Shown: positions 16,054-23,098 of the stretch, piece after piece
How the letters are laid out: every line of letters begins with the position of its first letter
Numbering within the stretch: the stretch's first letter is position 1
From: CAYMLL01 sp964390645
GTDB taxonomy: Bacteria > Planctomycetota > UBA8108
Reading direction: 5' to 3'
DNA: 33,395 nt
Assembly (NCBI GenBank): GCA_964390645.1
Contig: CAYMLL010000041.1
Span: 1 to 33,395, forward strand
Translations under genes and position numbers: made by a program
The notes under the pieces: generated by a model
Database searches by the model: none
What the model was told of the DNA's origin: nothing
The model's input: only the letters and a program-made list of their open reading frames with translations

Positions 16054-17476
16054 GGTCGTGAGACGCCCGCAGAGCGAACCGAGCGTCCCGGGTGGCTCTC
16101 GACAGGGAGAGGTCTTTGTCGTCAACCGCGACCCGGAGATGCGTCTCTTCCTGGACAAGGCTTTCTTTGTCGGCGATCTTCCGTGCGTTCGTGTCGCCAC
16201 GCCACAGGAGGCTCTCGCCTGCGCGGGCGAGTCGCGGTATGCAGTCGTACTGGTCAGCATCGAGTCGGCTGATTCCGTCGATCTCGTCGAGTGGTTTGTC
16301 GATGGCGATCCGGAGGTTCAGGTGGTGGCGATCTCGAGCGTGGCGACGCCAGAGCTCGTGCGTGATGTCTACCGTGCCGGCGCGGTGGAGTTCTTCTTCG
16401 GCAGGCTGAGCAGCAAGACGGTGATCGCCAGGCTACGGGAGCTCGTGAGGTCCGCGACGTGTGTCGACCCGGAGTGCGTCGCCGTCTCCCATGAGCCCGA
16501 GGTCGCGGCCGCGTCTTCGAGTGAAGGGGCTCCCACCAACACGACGATTATTTCCAAGAACTCGGCCACGGAGCGGGTCCTCGCGACGGCCCGCAAGGTC
16601 GCGAAATCCGACTCGACGGTGCTCATCCACGGCGAAAGTGGCACGGGAAAGGAGCTGCTGGCACGTTACATTCACGAGAACAGTCCGCGTGCAGACAGCT
16701 GCTTCATCGAGGTCAACTGCGGGGCGCTGCCGGAGAACCTCCTGGAGAGTCAGCTCTTCGGTCATGAGAAGGGCTCGTTTACCGGTGCCAGTCAGCGTCA
16801 GCTCGGGCTCTTCGAGATCGCGAACGGTGGTACGATTCTCCTCGACGAGATCGCAGAGATGAGCCTCGACATGCAGGTCAAGATCCTGCGTGTGCTGCAG
16901 TCCCGCGAGTTCCGACGTCTGGGCGGTAGCCCGGTGATCAAGGTCGACGTGCGCGTGATCGCCGCGACGAATCGCAATCTCAAGGTGGCGCTCGAGAAAG
17001 GCCGCTTTCGCTCCGATCTCTACTACCGTCTCAACGTCATCGACCTCGAGTTGCCTCCCTTGCGCAAGCGTCGTGAGGAGATCCCTCTCCTGGTCGAGCA
17101 CTTCTGCCATGAGTGCGCGACGTCCAAGAAGCTCGGGTGCAAGAGCTTCACTGACGAGGCCATCCTCGCCCTGCAGAAGCTTCGTTGGGAGGGGAACATC
17201 CGCGAGCTCGAGAACAGCGTCGAGCGTCTGATCTTGCTCTCGCAGGGCGATAAGGTGGGTGCCGAGGACGTTGCCGAGCACCTCGCGATGTCGGCGGCCG
17301 ACCTCGAAATCGACAGTGACTTCGCCCTGACGCTGACGCTCGACGAGGTGAAGAAGCTCCACGTCGCGCGGGTTTTGAGGCAGAACGAGGGCAACAAGAT
17401 GAAGACTGCCAGGATGCTGAAGATCAACGTGAAGACGTTGTACAACCTGATCAAGAATTTGGGGGTCGAGCTCTGA
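16034..17476 (+). CDS. sigma-54-dependent activator with pseudo-receiver domain
   Basis: This is a 480-residue NtrC-type regulator. The AAA+ domain is complete: Walker A GESGTGKE (200-207), sigma-54 loop GSFTGA (247-252, Ser for the usual first Ala), Walker B LLDEIAE (269-275), sensor AATNRNL and arginine fingers FRSDLYYRL (325-333). A Fis-type helix-turn-helix closes the protein (about 447-475). The N-terminal domain has receiver shape (residues 25-138), but the phospho-Asp position is Ser75 (VVLVSIES), the conserved Lys region reads FFFGRLSS, and the acidic pair is lost. Control by phosphorylation is therefore unlikely. The start at 16034 has AGGA 3 nt upstream and overlaps the HD-GYP gene; an ATG at 16019 is the alternative. 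No -24/-12 promoter is evident in the intergenic stretches here. Confidence 0.93.
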   Translation: MSRSVPEVVRRPQSEPSVPGGSRQGEVFVVNRDPEMRLFLDKAFFVGDLPCVRVATPQEALACAGESRYAVVLVSIESADSVDLVEWFVDGDPEVQVVAISSVATPELVRDVYRAGAVEFFFGRLSSKTVIARLRELVRSATCVDPECVAVSHEPEVAAASSSEGAPTNTTIISKNSATERVLATARKVAKSDSTVLIHGESGTGKELLARYIHENSPRADSCFIEVNCGALPENLLESQLFGHEKGSFTGASQRQLGLFEIANGGTILLDEIAEMSLDMQVKILRVLQSREFRRLGGSPVIKVDVRVIAATNRNLKVALEKGRFRSDLYYRLNVIDLELPPLRKRREEIPLLVEHFCHECATSKKLGCKSFTDEAILALQKLRWEGNIRELENSVERLILLSQGDKVGAEDVAEHLAMSAADLEIDSDFALTLTLDEVKKLHVARVLRQNEGNKMKTARMLKINVKTLYNLIKNLGVEL

Positions 17477-17496
17477 TCGGAGTCGTAGGAGAGCTC
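17468..17496. terminator. possible bidirectional terminator between convergent genes
   Basis: GAGCTC occurs at 17468-17473 and again at 17491-17496 and can form a 6-bp stem with a 17-nt loop, across the 18-bp space between two convergent stop codons. ACTTTCCC follows. No strong T-run is present, so the call is weak. Confidence 0.3.
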
Positions 17497-18658
17497 ACTT
17501 TCCCTTGGCGATCTCCACCGCCAACCGGCAGCCTCCCAGGTACTCTTCGATGTCCGCGTACTCGTCGATCGTATGAGCGTTGTGCTGGCCGGCGCCGATG
17601 GTCACTGTCGGGATGCCCTTGTGGTTGAGCCAGTTGGCGTCGAGTCCGCCGTTGACGACGCGCGTTCTCGACTGCAGTCCCAGCCGCGATGCCGCGTCGA
17701 GCGCACGTTGTACAGCCGGGGATCGTTCATCCATGAGGAACGAGTGGTAGTCGCGCGAGGCCCGGAAGCGGACGCGACCATGACGATTCGTGGCACTGCG
17801 GACGCTTCTGGCTGCGCGCTCGAAGGCCTCCCGATACTCGAGCGTGATCGTATCGAGGAAGGCGGGGTCGTGGCTGCGTGACTCGCCGCGTATCAGCAGC
17901 TGATCCAGCACCTGGTTGGTGATCTCGCCGCCCTGAACCACGCCGACGTTTGACGTGCCGTTGCGGCGTCCTTTCCTCACCTTGCCGAAGAAGCCGCGGC
18001 GTGCCACATCGGCGATGGCGCGAGACGCGATCAGCGCGGCGGAGACGCCATCCTCCGGATGTACACCGGCGTGGGACGAAATCCCGAGCACATCGACCTC
18101 CCAGCGATCTGCCCCGGTAGCTCCGATGACGAGCTGCGCGGGCGCGCCGGAGTCGATGTTGAAACCCAGTCGGGGACGACCGAGGTCTGTGGTCTTGAGC
18201 TGTCGGGAGCCCTTGAGTCCGACCTCTTCCCCGACCGTGAAGAGGAGCGTCAGCGGTGGGTGAGGAATGTCCTTGGTCAGCAGACTCTCTGCCAGCGTCA
18301 CGAGACATGCGACGGCAGTACGGTTGTCGGCGCCGAGCGCCGTCTTCGTCGACGAGACGAAGCGGCCGCGGCGGCGCACCGGCCGGGCGCCGCGGCACAG
18401 TGGCACGGTGTCCATGTGTCCCGAGAACAGCCGTCTCGGCGCTCGGATTGTCCCCGGCATGCGGACGATGAGGTTGCCGATCTCGTAGTCTTCGCCGATC
18501 TTCTCGTGCGCGTTGTCGTGCCGCATCCAGCTCGGCTTGCAGCCGGCAGCCTTCAGCTTGCGCTTGACGACTGTCGCGATGCGGGACTCCTCACCGCTGA
18601 GCCCCTCGACTTTCAGCAGGTCCATGAGGTGGGCAACCGCGCGAGCCCGCGGGATCAT
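17495..18658 (-). CDS. M20/peptidase-T-like zinc metallopeptidase
   Basis: The 387-residue protein carries the metal-site motifs of M20 aminopeptidase-type enzymes: GHMDTVP (H81, D83), ALGADNRTAVA with bridging D111, TVGEEVGLKGS with general base E144 and ligand E145, NIDSG (D169), and GQHNAHTIDEY near the end (H359 or H362). A dimerisation-type insertion lies between about residues 185 and 300 (GISSHAGVHPEDG). The best fit is a tripeptidase T-like or related exopeptidase; the substrate cannot be told from sequence. There is no signal peptide, so it is cytoplasmic. Its ATG overlaps the stop of the upstream PDZ-protein gene (ATGA), pointing to a shared transcript and coupled translation. Confidence 0.9.
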   Translation of the reverse strand: MIPRARAVAHLMDLLKVEGLSGEESRIATVVKRKLKAAGCKPSWMRHDNAHEKIGEDYEIGNLIVRMPGTIRAPRRLFSGHMDTVPLCRGARPVRRRGRFVSSTKTALGADNRTAVACLVTLAESLLTKDIPHPPLTLLFTVGEEVGLKGSRQLKTTDLGRPRLGFNIDSGAPAQLVIGATGADRWEVDVLGISSHAGVHPEDGVSAALIASRAIADVARRGFFGKVRKGRRNGTSNVGVVQGGEITNQVLDQLLIRGESRSHDPAFLDTITLEYREAFERAARSVRSATNRHGRVRFRASRDYHSFLMDERSPAVQRALDAASRLGLQSRTRVVNGGLDANWLNHKGIPTVTIGAGQHNAHTIDEYADIEEYLGGCRLAVEIAKGK

Positions 18659-19290
18659 GGCAGGGTGAACTCGATATGCACTGGCTCGCCGTCGCGGGTG
18701 AGCGTGAGGGTCACGGCGTGACCGTTCTCGAGCTTGTCCAGCAGGTCGCGGGCGCGGGCGCGGTGCTCGACGGTCGACGAATCATCGATCGACAGTCGTT
18801 CGCCGTCCACCAGCTCGATCGTGTCGTTCGGACGTAGACCGAGCTTGCGCAGAAGCGAGTTCGACGGCATGTGTGTCAGCTTCATGCGCGTGAAGCCGTC
18901 CTTCGTGGTCTCGTCCTCGCGGCCGACGTGCTCGATCTGGCGCAGCCAGTTGACTTCCTTGCGGACGTAGTCAAAGGTCGGGCGTTGCACCTGCAAGTAC
19001 TTCCGGCTCAGGCGCGACGCCGAGGCACGCGGGTTGTTCTTGCGCAGCTCGGCCATGATCGTGCGGTTCTCGGCAACTCGCTGCGACTGGCTGACCGCGG
19101 TCACCTTGGGAGCTTCGCCGTCGCCCCCACCGCTAGGTGCGTGGGGGACGTTCGACTCGATCGCCTGGGGCAGAAACTCGGCTGGATCGGTGTCCGGCGT
19201 TCCCCACCGGACGTACAGCGCGCCGACCACCACGACGAGCAGGGCGCAGAATCCGTGACAAGTTTTCTCGATGAGGTCGAGCATCGACAA
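18655..19290 (-). CDS. GspC-like single-pass membrane protein with PDZ domain
   Basis: A short N-terminal cytoplasmic segment is followed by one transmembrane helix (about residues 14-29, CALLVVVVGALYV) and a linker. A predicted helical stretch follows (ENRTIMAELRKNNPRASASR). The C-terminal domain of about 75 residues reads like a PDZ domain of GspC type (SLLRKLGLRPNDTIELVDGE, then LLDKLENGHAVTLTLTRDGE). GspC links the inner-membrane platform of type II secretion to the outer-membrane secretin, but no other secretion gene is in the window, so a different envelope role is possible. The size (211 residues) is below that of typical GspC. It is 134 nt downstream of nnrE and coupled to the peptidase gene. 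Confidence 0.65.
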   Translation of the reverse strand: MSMLDLIEKTCHGFCALLVVVVGALYVRWGTPDTDPAEFLPQAIESNVPHAPSGGGDGEAPKVTAVSQSQRVAENRTIMAELRKNNPRASASRLSRKYLQVQRPTFDYVRKEVNWLRQIEHVGREDETTKDGFTRMKLTHMPSNSLLRKLGLRPNDTIELVDGERLSIDDSSTVEHRARARDLLDKLENGHAVTLTLTRDGEPVHIEFTLP

Positions 19291-19424
19291 AGCGCTCCTC
19301 GCAGGCTCGGATCAGCGGACCACCGCCGCGCCAGCCCGGAATCGAATAGACACCGCGAGCCGTGGGTAGCTTACCGGAAAGACTACCCCGGTCACCCGCG
19401 TGATGCAGGAAAATCGGGCGAAAA

Positions 19425-20141
19425 TCACGCCTCTCGTCTCTTCGTATCGGACGGATCCGTCTCCCGGATAGAGCGCGGAATGCCGATGTCGACGACGTGG
19501 ATCTTACCGGTCGATTCCGGGCCCGCGCCGGCGTAGAACCCTCGCTTCGCGGCGGCGAAGGTCACGGTGTGGCGAGCGCGCAAGACCGCGCCCCGGACCT
19601 CGCCCGTGTCTCCGTCGAGTCCCGTTGGCGAGTCGAGAGCGACGACCCGTCGTCCGCTCGCGGCGACGAGCCTCACCCAGGCGAGATAGGGGTCGGTCAG
19701 CGGACGTGACAACCCGGTTCCCAGCAGGGCGTCGATGATCGTCACCGGCCGGGACAGGTCGATGTCCTTCGGGGGCAGGTACGGCGGCGGCGGCGCGTGC
19801 ACGGTCAGACCCATGCGATCGATCACCGTCAGGTTGACGGCAGCGTCGGACCCGGGTGAAAGCCCCCGGCGGTCGAAGCACAGCCAGACCTCTACCGCGA
19901 GCCCCCGTCCGTCCAGGTGTCGCGCCACGACGTAGCCGTCGCCGCCGTTGTTGCCCGGGCCGCAGAGAATGACGAAGGGAGCCGGAAGGTCGGCGGGTCG
20001 CCGGTCGTGGATGCTGCCGATGACGCGAGCAGCGGCCGCGCCGGCATTCTCCATCAACGCGATGCCCGGCAGGCCGAGGTCCTCGATGGTCCGACGGTCC
20101 CACTCGCGGATGGCCGTGGGGCTGTGGGCGGGCATCGGCAT
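19425..20141 (-). CDS. nnrE: NAD(P)H-hydrate epimerase
   Basis: This enzyme epimerises damaged R-NAD(P)HX so that the ADP-dependent dehydratase can repair it. The YjeF-N fold is clear: REWDRRTIEDLGLPGIALME at the start, the nucleotide motif FVILCGPGNNGGDGYVVARHL, IIDALLGTGLSRPL, ALDSPTGLDGDTG (family D-x-PSGLDADTG) and TVTFAAAKRGFY. At 238 residues it is a stand-alone epimerase without the C-terminal dehydratase domain found in fused versions. I take the ATG at 20141; a second ATG six bases on (20135) is equally possible. The open frame extends far upstream, but that part is antisense to nothing recognisable and overlaps the toroid-protein gene. nnrD is not seen here. Confidence 0.92.
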   Translation of the reverse strand: MPMPAHSPTAIREWDRRTIEDLGLPGIALMENAGAAAARVIGSIHDRRPADLPAPFVILCGPGNNGGDGYVVARHLDGRGLAVEVWLCFDRRGLSPGSDAAVNLTVIDRMGLTVHAPPPPYLPPKDIDLSRPVTIIDALLGTGLSRPLTDPYLAWVRLVAASGRRVVALDSPTGLDGDTGEVRGAVLRARHTVTFAAAKRGFYAGAGPESTGKIHVVDIGIPRSIRETDPSDTKRREA

Positions 20142-20203
20142 GGGAGGCTTCCGTGGGTCAGGGTCAGGGGTGGTCGTCGAACCGAGCGGCTCCGCCTGGG
20201 GCT

Positions 20204-21994
20204 CTACGAGCGGCGTGACGCGAAGAGCGGCTTGTACCGGTAGTACACCTCCAGCGTCAACACGTTGATCGCCGTCGCGTAGACCCGTCCACCGCTGAGC
20301 CCGATCCAGCTCGGCTCGGGATCCCAGCTGCCGCGGATGTGCGCTTGCTGGGTCTGCAGCGGCAGCAGCGCTCTTTGCAGCAGCGTGTTCCATGCTTCCC
20401 ACGGCTCGCCGCCGAGGTGGAAGAGAGCGAGGGTCGCAGCGTACCAGTAGTAGTAGGACTGGTAGTTGAGGTCCCAGCGTCGGAGCTTGCCGGTGTCGGG
20501 CGAGTGGTTCGGGAGCATGCGTCGGACGGCAGCCCGGGTGCGCTGATCGTCCGGCAGGCCGCCGGTGTAGAGGTGGCCGAGGAGGCCGACCGCGACCATG
20601 TTGACGCCACGGCGACCCGCCTCCGGGTCGAGGTTGGCGTAGATGCCGTAGCCGGATTTTGTGAAGGCGCGGTCGAGGTAGTGACGAACCGCCTGCTTCG
20701 CGTGTAGCGAGATCGGGACGCCTGCCTGCTCCGCGCCTCGCAGCGCCATGATCTGCCAGCCGGTGATCGACAGATCGTGGCGGCCGGTCTTCTGGGAGTT
20801 GTAGTCCCACGCGCCGCCGGGTTGCTGTGCGGCGAAGGCGTAACGCACCGCGGCGTTGAGGCTCTCGCGGTAGCTCTCCATGCCGGTCATCGAGAAGGCC
20901 TCGGCCAGTGCCAGCGTCGCCAGCGCGTGGTTGTAGAGGTACTTGTCGCCCTCGATCCCGAACGCACCGGCGCCGTCCTGGTGATCGATCAGGTGATCGA
21001 TGCCCTTGGCCACGTGACGTCGATAGGCGCCCTCGGAGTGAGGAGTGTGGCCGGCACCGAGAAACGCCAGCACCGCGAGCGATGAGACGCCGATGTCGAA
21101 CTCCCTGAGGCCCGTACCCGGACACGCCGTGAAGTGGCGGCAGTGGCGCTGGAAGCCCTGAGAATCCCATCCGCCGTCCGAGTCCTGATGCTCCGCGAGC
21201 CAGCGCAGCCCGAGATCGACGGCGTTCTCGGTGCGACCGTTGCCACCGTAGGCCGCCAGTGCGCGCATCTTGCTCTCCTCGCCGCGCGAGGACAGCGTGC
21301 CCAGCAGCGCGACGCCGGCGCCTCCCGCCGTTCGTGGTGGCGATGAGCCCACGCCGAGTGGTGGCGGGTCGCGGAAGGGGCGGATGGGCGCTCGCCTGGC
21401 GGGTGGGCGTCGCGTCACCCGCGGCGGCTTCGGAGGCTCCGTCTTCGGTCCGGCGGGAGCGGCTTTCTCGGCGCTTCTCGGGGCCTCCTTCTTCACCTTC
21501 TCGGCTTTCTTCACCGGTTTCGGCGCCGGCGTTTTCACCACCACGGGTTTCGGCGCCGGGGGCCGCGGTGGCTCCGGGGCTCTGGGCTTCGGTGCCGGTG
21601 GCTTCTTCACCGGCAGGCGAATCGAGATGGTCAACTCGGGCTTCGGCAGGGGTGCATCCGGAGGTCGCAGGAAGCGGGCCAGGAGGATCGCGGCGAGGAC
21701 GACGTGGAGCGCGATCGAGACCGCGACCGCCGCCGTGCCGGTGACGCCTCGGGGGCGGCGCACCCGGAAGACCTGCCGCAGGCCGGGGCCGGAGGCCTCC
21801 CACCCCCGTCGACCCCGCAACCGATCGACCAAGCGTAGCAGTCCCCCACCGGTGCCGCCGGGGGGTCGTGACAGCGTCCGGATCACTCCACGCAGCCGGT
21901 TTGCCGCCCGCCGCAGGAGATCGGCTTCACGGTCGAAGAGATGTCGGTTCGGTCGACGCAAACGCCCTAAGTCCTTGTGCTGCCGAGTCCCCAC
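20204..21994 (-). CDS. TonB-like stalk fused to squalene-cyclase-type toroid repeats
   Basis: An Arg-rich N-terminus precedes a single transmembrane helix (about residues 86-108, GTAAVAVSIALHVVLAAILL). A Pro/Lys/Ala-rich extended stretch (about 110-215) follows, like the periplasm-spanning part of TonB. Residues about 245-596 are alpha/alpha-toroid repeats of the prenyltransferase/squalene-cyclase superfamily (LGLRWLAEHQDSDGGWDSQG; YAFAAQQPGGAWDYNSQ; ITGWQIMALRGAE). I see no DxDD cyclase motif, so an enzyme role is doubtful; a periplasmic binding or structural role is more likely. The start is a GTG at 21994, with a TAGAAT-like -10 (complement of 22006-22011) very close by. A later start near the transmembrane helix cannot be excluded. 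It stops at TAG, and nnrE starts 62 nt downstream. Confidence 0.75.
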   Translation of the reverse strand: MGTRQHKDLGRLRRPNRHLFDREADLLRRAANRLRGVIRTLSRPPGGTGGGLLRLVDRLRGRRGWEASGPGLRQVFRVRRPRGVTGTAAVAVSIALHVVLAAILLARFLRPPDAPLPKPELTISIRLPVKKPPAPKPRAPEPPRPPAPKPVVVKTPAPKPVKKAEKVKKEAPRSAEKAAPAGPKTEPPKPPRVTRRPPARRAPIRPFRDPPPLGVGSSPPRTAGGAGVALLGTLSSRGEESKMRALAAYGGNGRTENAVDLGLRWLAEHQDSDGGWDSQGFQRHCRHFTACPGTGLREFDIGVSSLAVLAFLGAGHTPHSEGAYRRHVAKGIDHLIDHQDGAGAFGIEGDKYLYNHALATLALAEAFSMTGMESYRESLNAAVRYAFAAQQPGGAWDYNSQKTGRHDLSITGWQIMALRGAEQAGVPISLHAKQAVRHYLDRAFTKSGYGIYANLDPEAGRRGVNMVAVGLLGHLYTGGLPDDQRTRAAVRRMLPNHSPDTGKLRRWDLNYQSYYYWYAATLALFHLGGEPWEAWNTLLQRALLPLQTQQAHIRGSWDPEPSWIGLSGGRVYATAINVLTLEVYYRYKPLFASRRS

Positions 21995-22368
21995 GATCGT
22001 CAGAGATTCTACCCCCGGGGGCGAGCCACCGCCATGGGCCTTTCCGTCCCCGCGTCGGGCTCAGCCTCCGAATCGGACGCCGACAGCCCCGACGCCGGGC
22101 CTCTGCCCCGTGGGGTGACGGCGGGCTGCGGGTCGAGAGCCGGGGATGTCCCGGCTGTGAGTCGTGCGGCGCGGCCGACACGGCCGACGTGTGGGTGCTG
22201 CGGGACCTCCCGGGCGCTCTGGCTGCGCCCTCGATGGAAGAGCCCTCCCAGGGGATTCTCCGCCGTGCCGGGGCCTCGGTGTCGCCGAGGCTGGAGGCCG
22301 ACAGCCCCGGGAAGCGGTGGGGTGGCGCCCAAAATCCGGGGTGTACCGTTCTGCTGGTTCCGGGCTCC

Positions 22369-22377
22369 TGTTACAAT
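22369..22377 (+). promoter_or_regulatory. extended -10 promoter candidate
   Basis: TGTTACAAT contains the TGn extension directly followed by TACAAT (5 of 6 to consensus). The -35 at 17 bp is poor (TTCTGC), which is normal for extended -10 promoters. Transcription would begin near 22384 and read into the hairpin cluster. Confidence 0.4.
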
Positions 22378-22381
22378 GGAG

Positions 22382-22456
22382 ACGGTCGTTTTGCGACCGT
22401 GGTCGACGTGTGTCCGTCGAGGCCAGAAGGAGGTTTGAAAACCCCTCGAGTCGAGG
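22382..22456 (+). ncRNA. possible structured leader or small RNA
   Basis: Consecutive potential hairpins are ACGGTCG/CGACCGT with a 5-nt loop (22382-22400), TCGAC/GTCGA (about 22403-22420) and CCTCG/CGAGG with a 3-nt loop (22444-22456). Between the last two lies a perfect Shine-Dalgarno-like AAGGAGG (22427-22433) without a well-placed start codon. The candidate promoter is immediately upstream. It matches no family I know; in GC-rich DNA such hairpins can also arise by chance. Confidence 0.25.
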
Positions 22457-23098
22457 TACCATTCAGACAGGCTTTTCGGATCTTCGCGGCGGCACGGTTC
22501 CGGGTGTGACGGCGGCCACGAAAGTCTGGCGGCTATGAGATTCCGGTGGCCACGAGCAGCCGGCGGTTCCTTCGGATCAAAACCGGTTCCCCTCCTACTC
22601 CCGGCCCTGGTCAGGGTGCAGGCCCTGTGTCGGCCGTGTCTCCTGTCTCTCGTGGTGTTGCGAGGATGTATGTGACGGCGTTTGCGGCGGAGATCGTCGC
22701 ATTCGGAATTGACGTCGTCTGAGGATACAGACGTGCGAATCGAGCGAACAGGTCGGAAATCGGGTGGGGCCCATTCGAGGGTGCCACGCAACCTCGCTGT
22801 CGGCTCTGGTGTGAGCACGTCGTTCTCGCGAACACGTTGTGCCCACGGACACGTGAGTGTCTCTCGGGGGCGCCTTTTCGACGTGCCTCGCGGGATCCGG
22901 ATGCGGGCGCTTCGGCTGCCTGTCTCGGGCGTCGAGGAGGAACGATCGACATCTCGTGACGCCGCGGAGTCAGTCGAAAGGTGAAGCAAGTACGCTCGTC
23001 CGACAGAGGGACGATTGAAGACGTCTGAAGGAGAGCTGGCCTCGTGGAGACCGAGGCCGTGCGTCTCTGGACGATACTGAAAGGAGTTTGGGGTATCG

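Larger units (their letters stand above)
21995..23098. other. 1.1-kb gene-free divergent region
   Basis: Open frames here, including a long one on the - strand, have Arg/Pro/Ser-rich shadow composition and no family signature. The region separates two divergent genes and should hold both promoters. I see an extended -10 at 22369-22377 followed by adjacent hairpins up to about 22456, a hairpin GGCCTCG/CGAGGCC (23038-23058) in the leader of the lipoprotein gene, and AAGGAG (23081-23086) upstream of its ATG. No tRNA or known riboswitch is recognisable. Confidence 0.55.

Noticed and set aside
16658..16675. TGGCAC followed by ATTCA inside the activator gene, considered as a -24/-12 promoter
   Set aside because: The -12 part lacks the required GC, and it lies inside the ATPase coding region.
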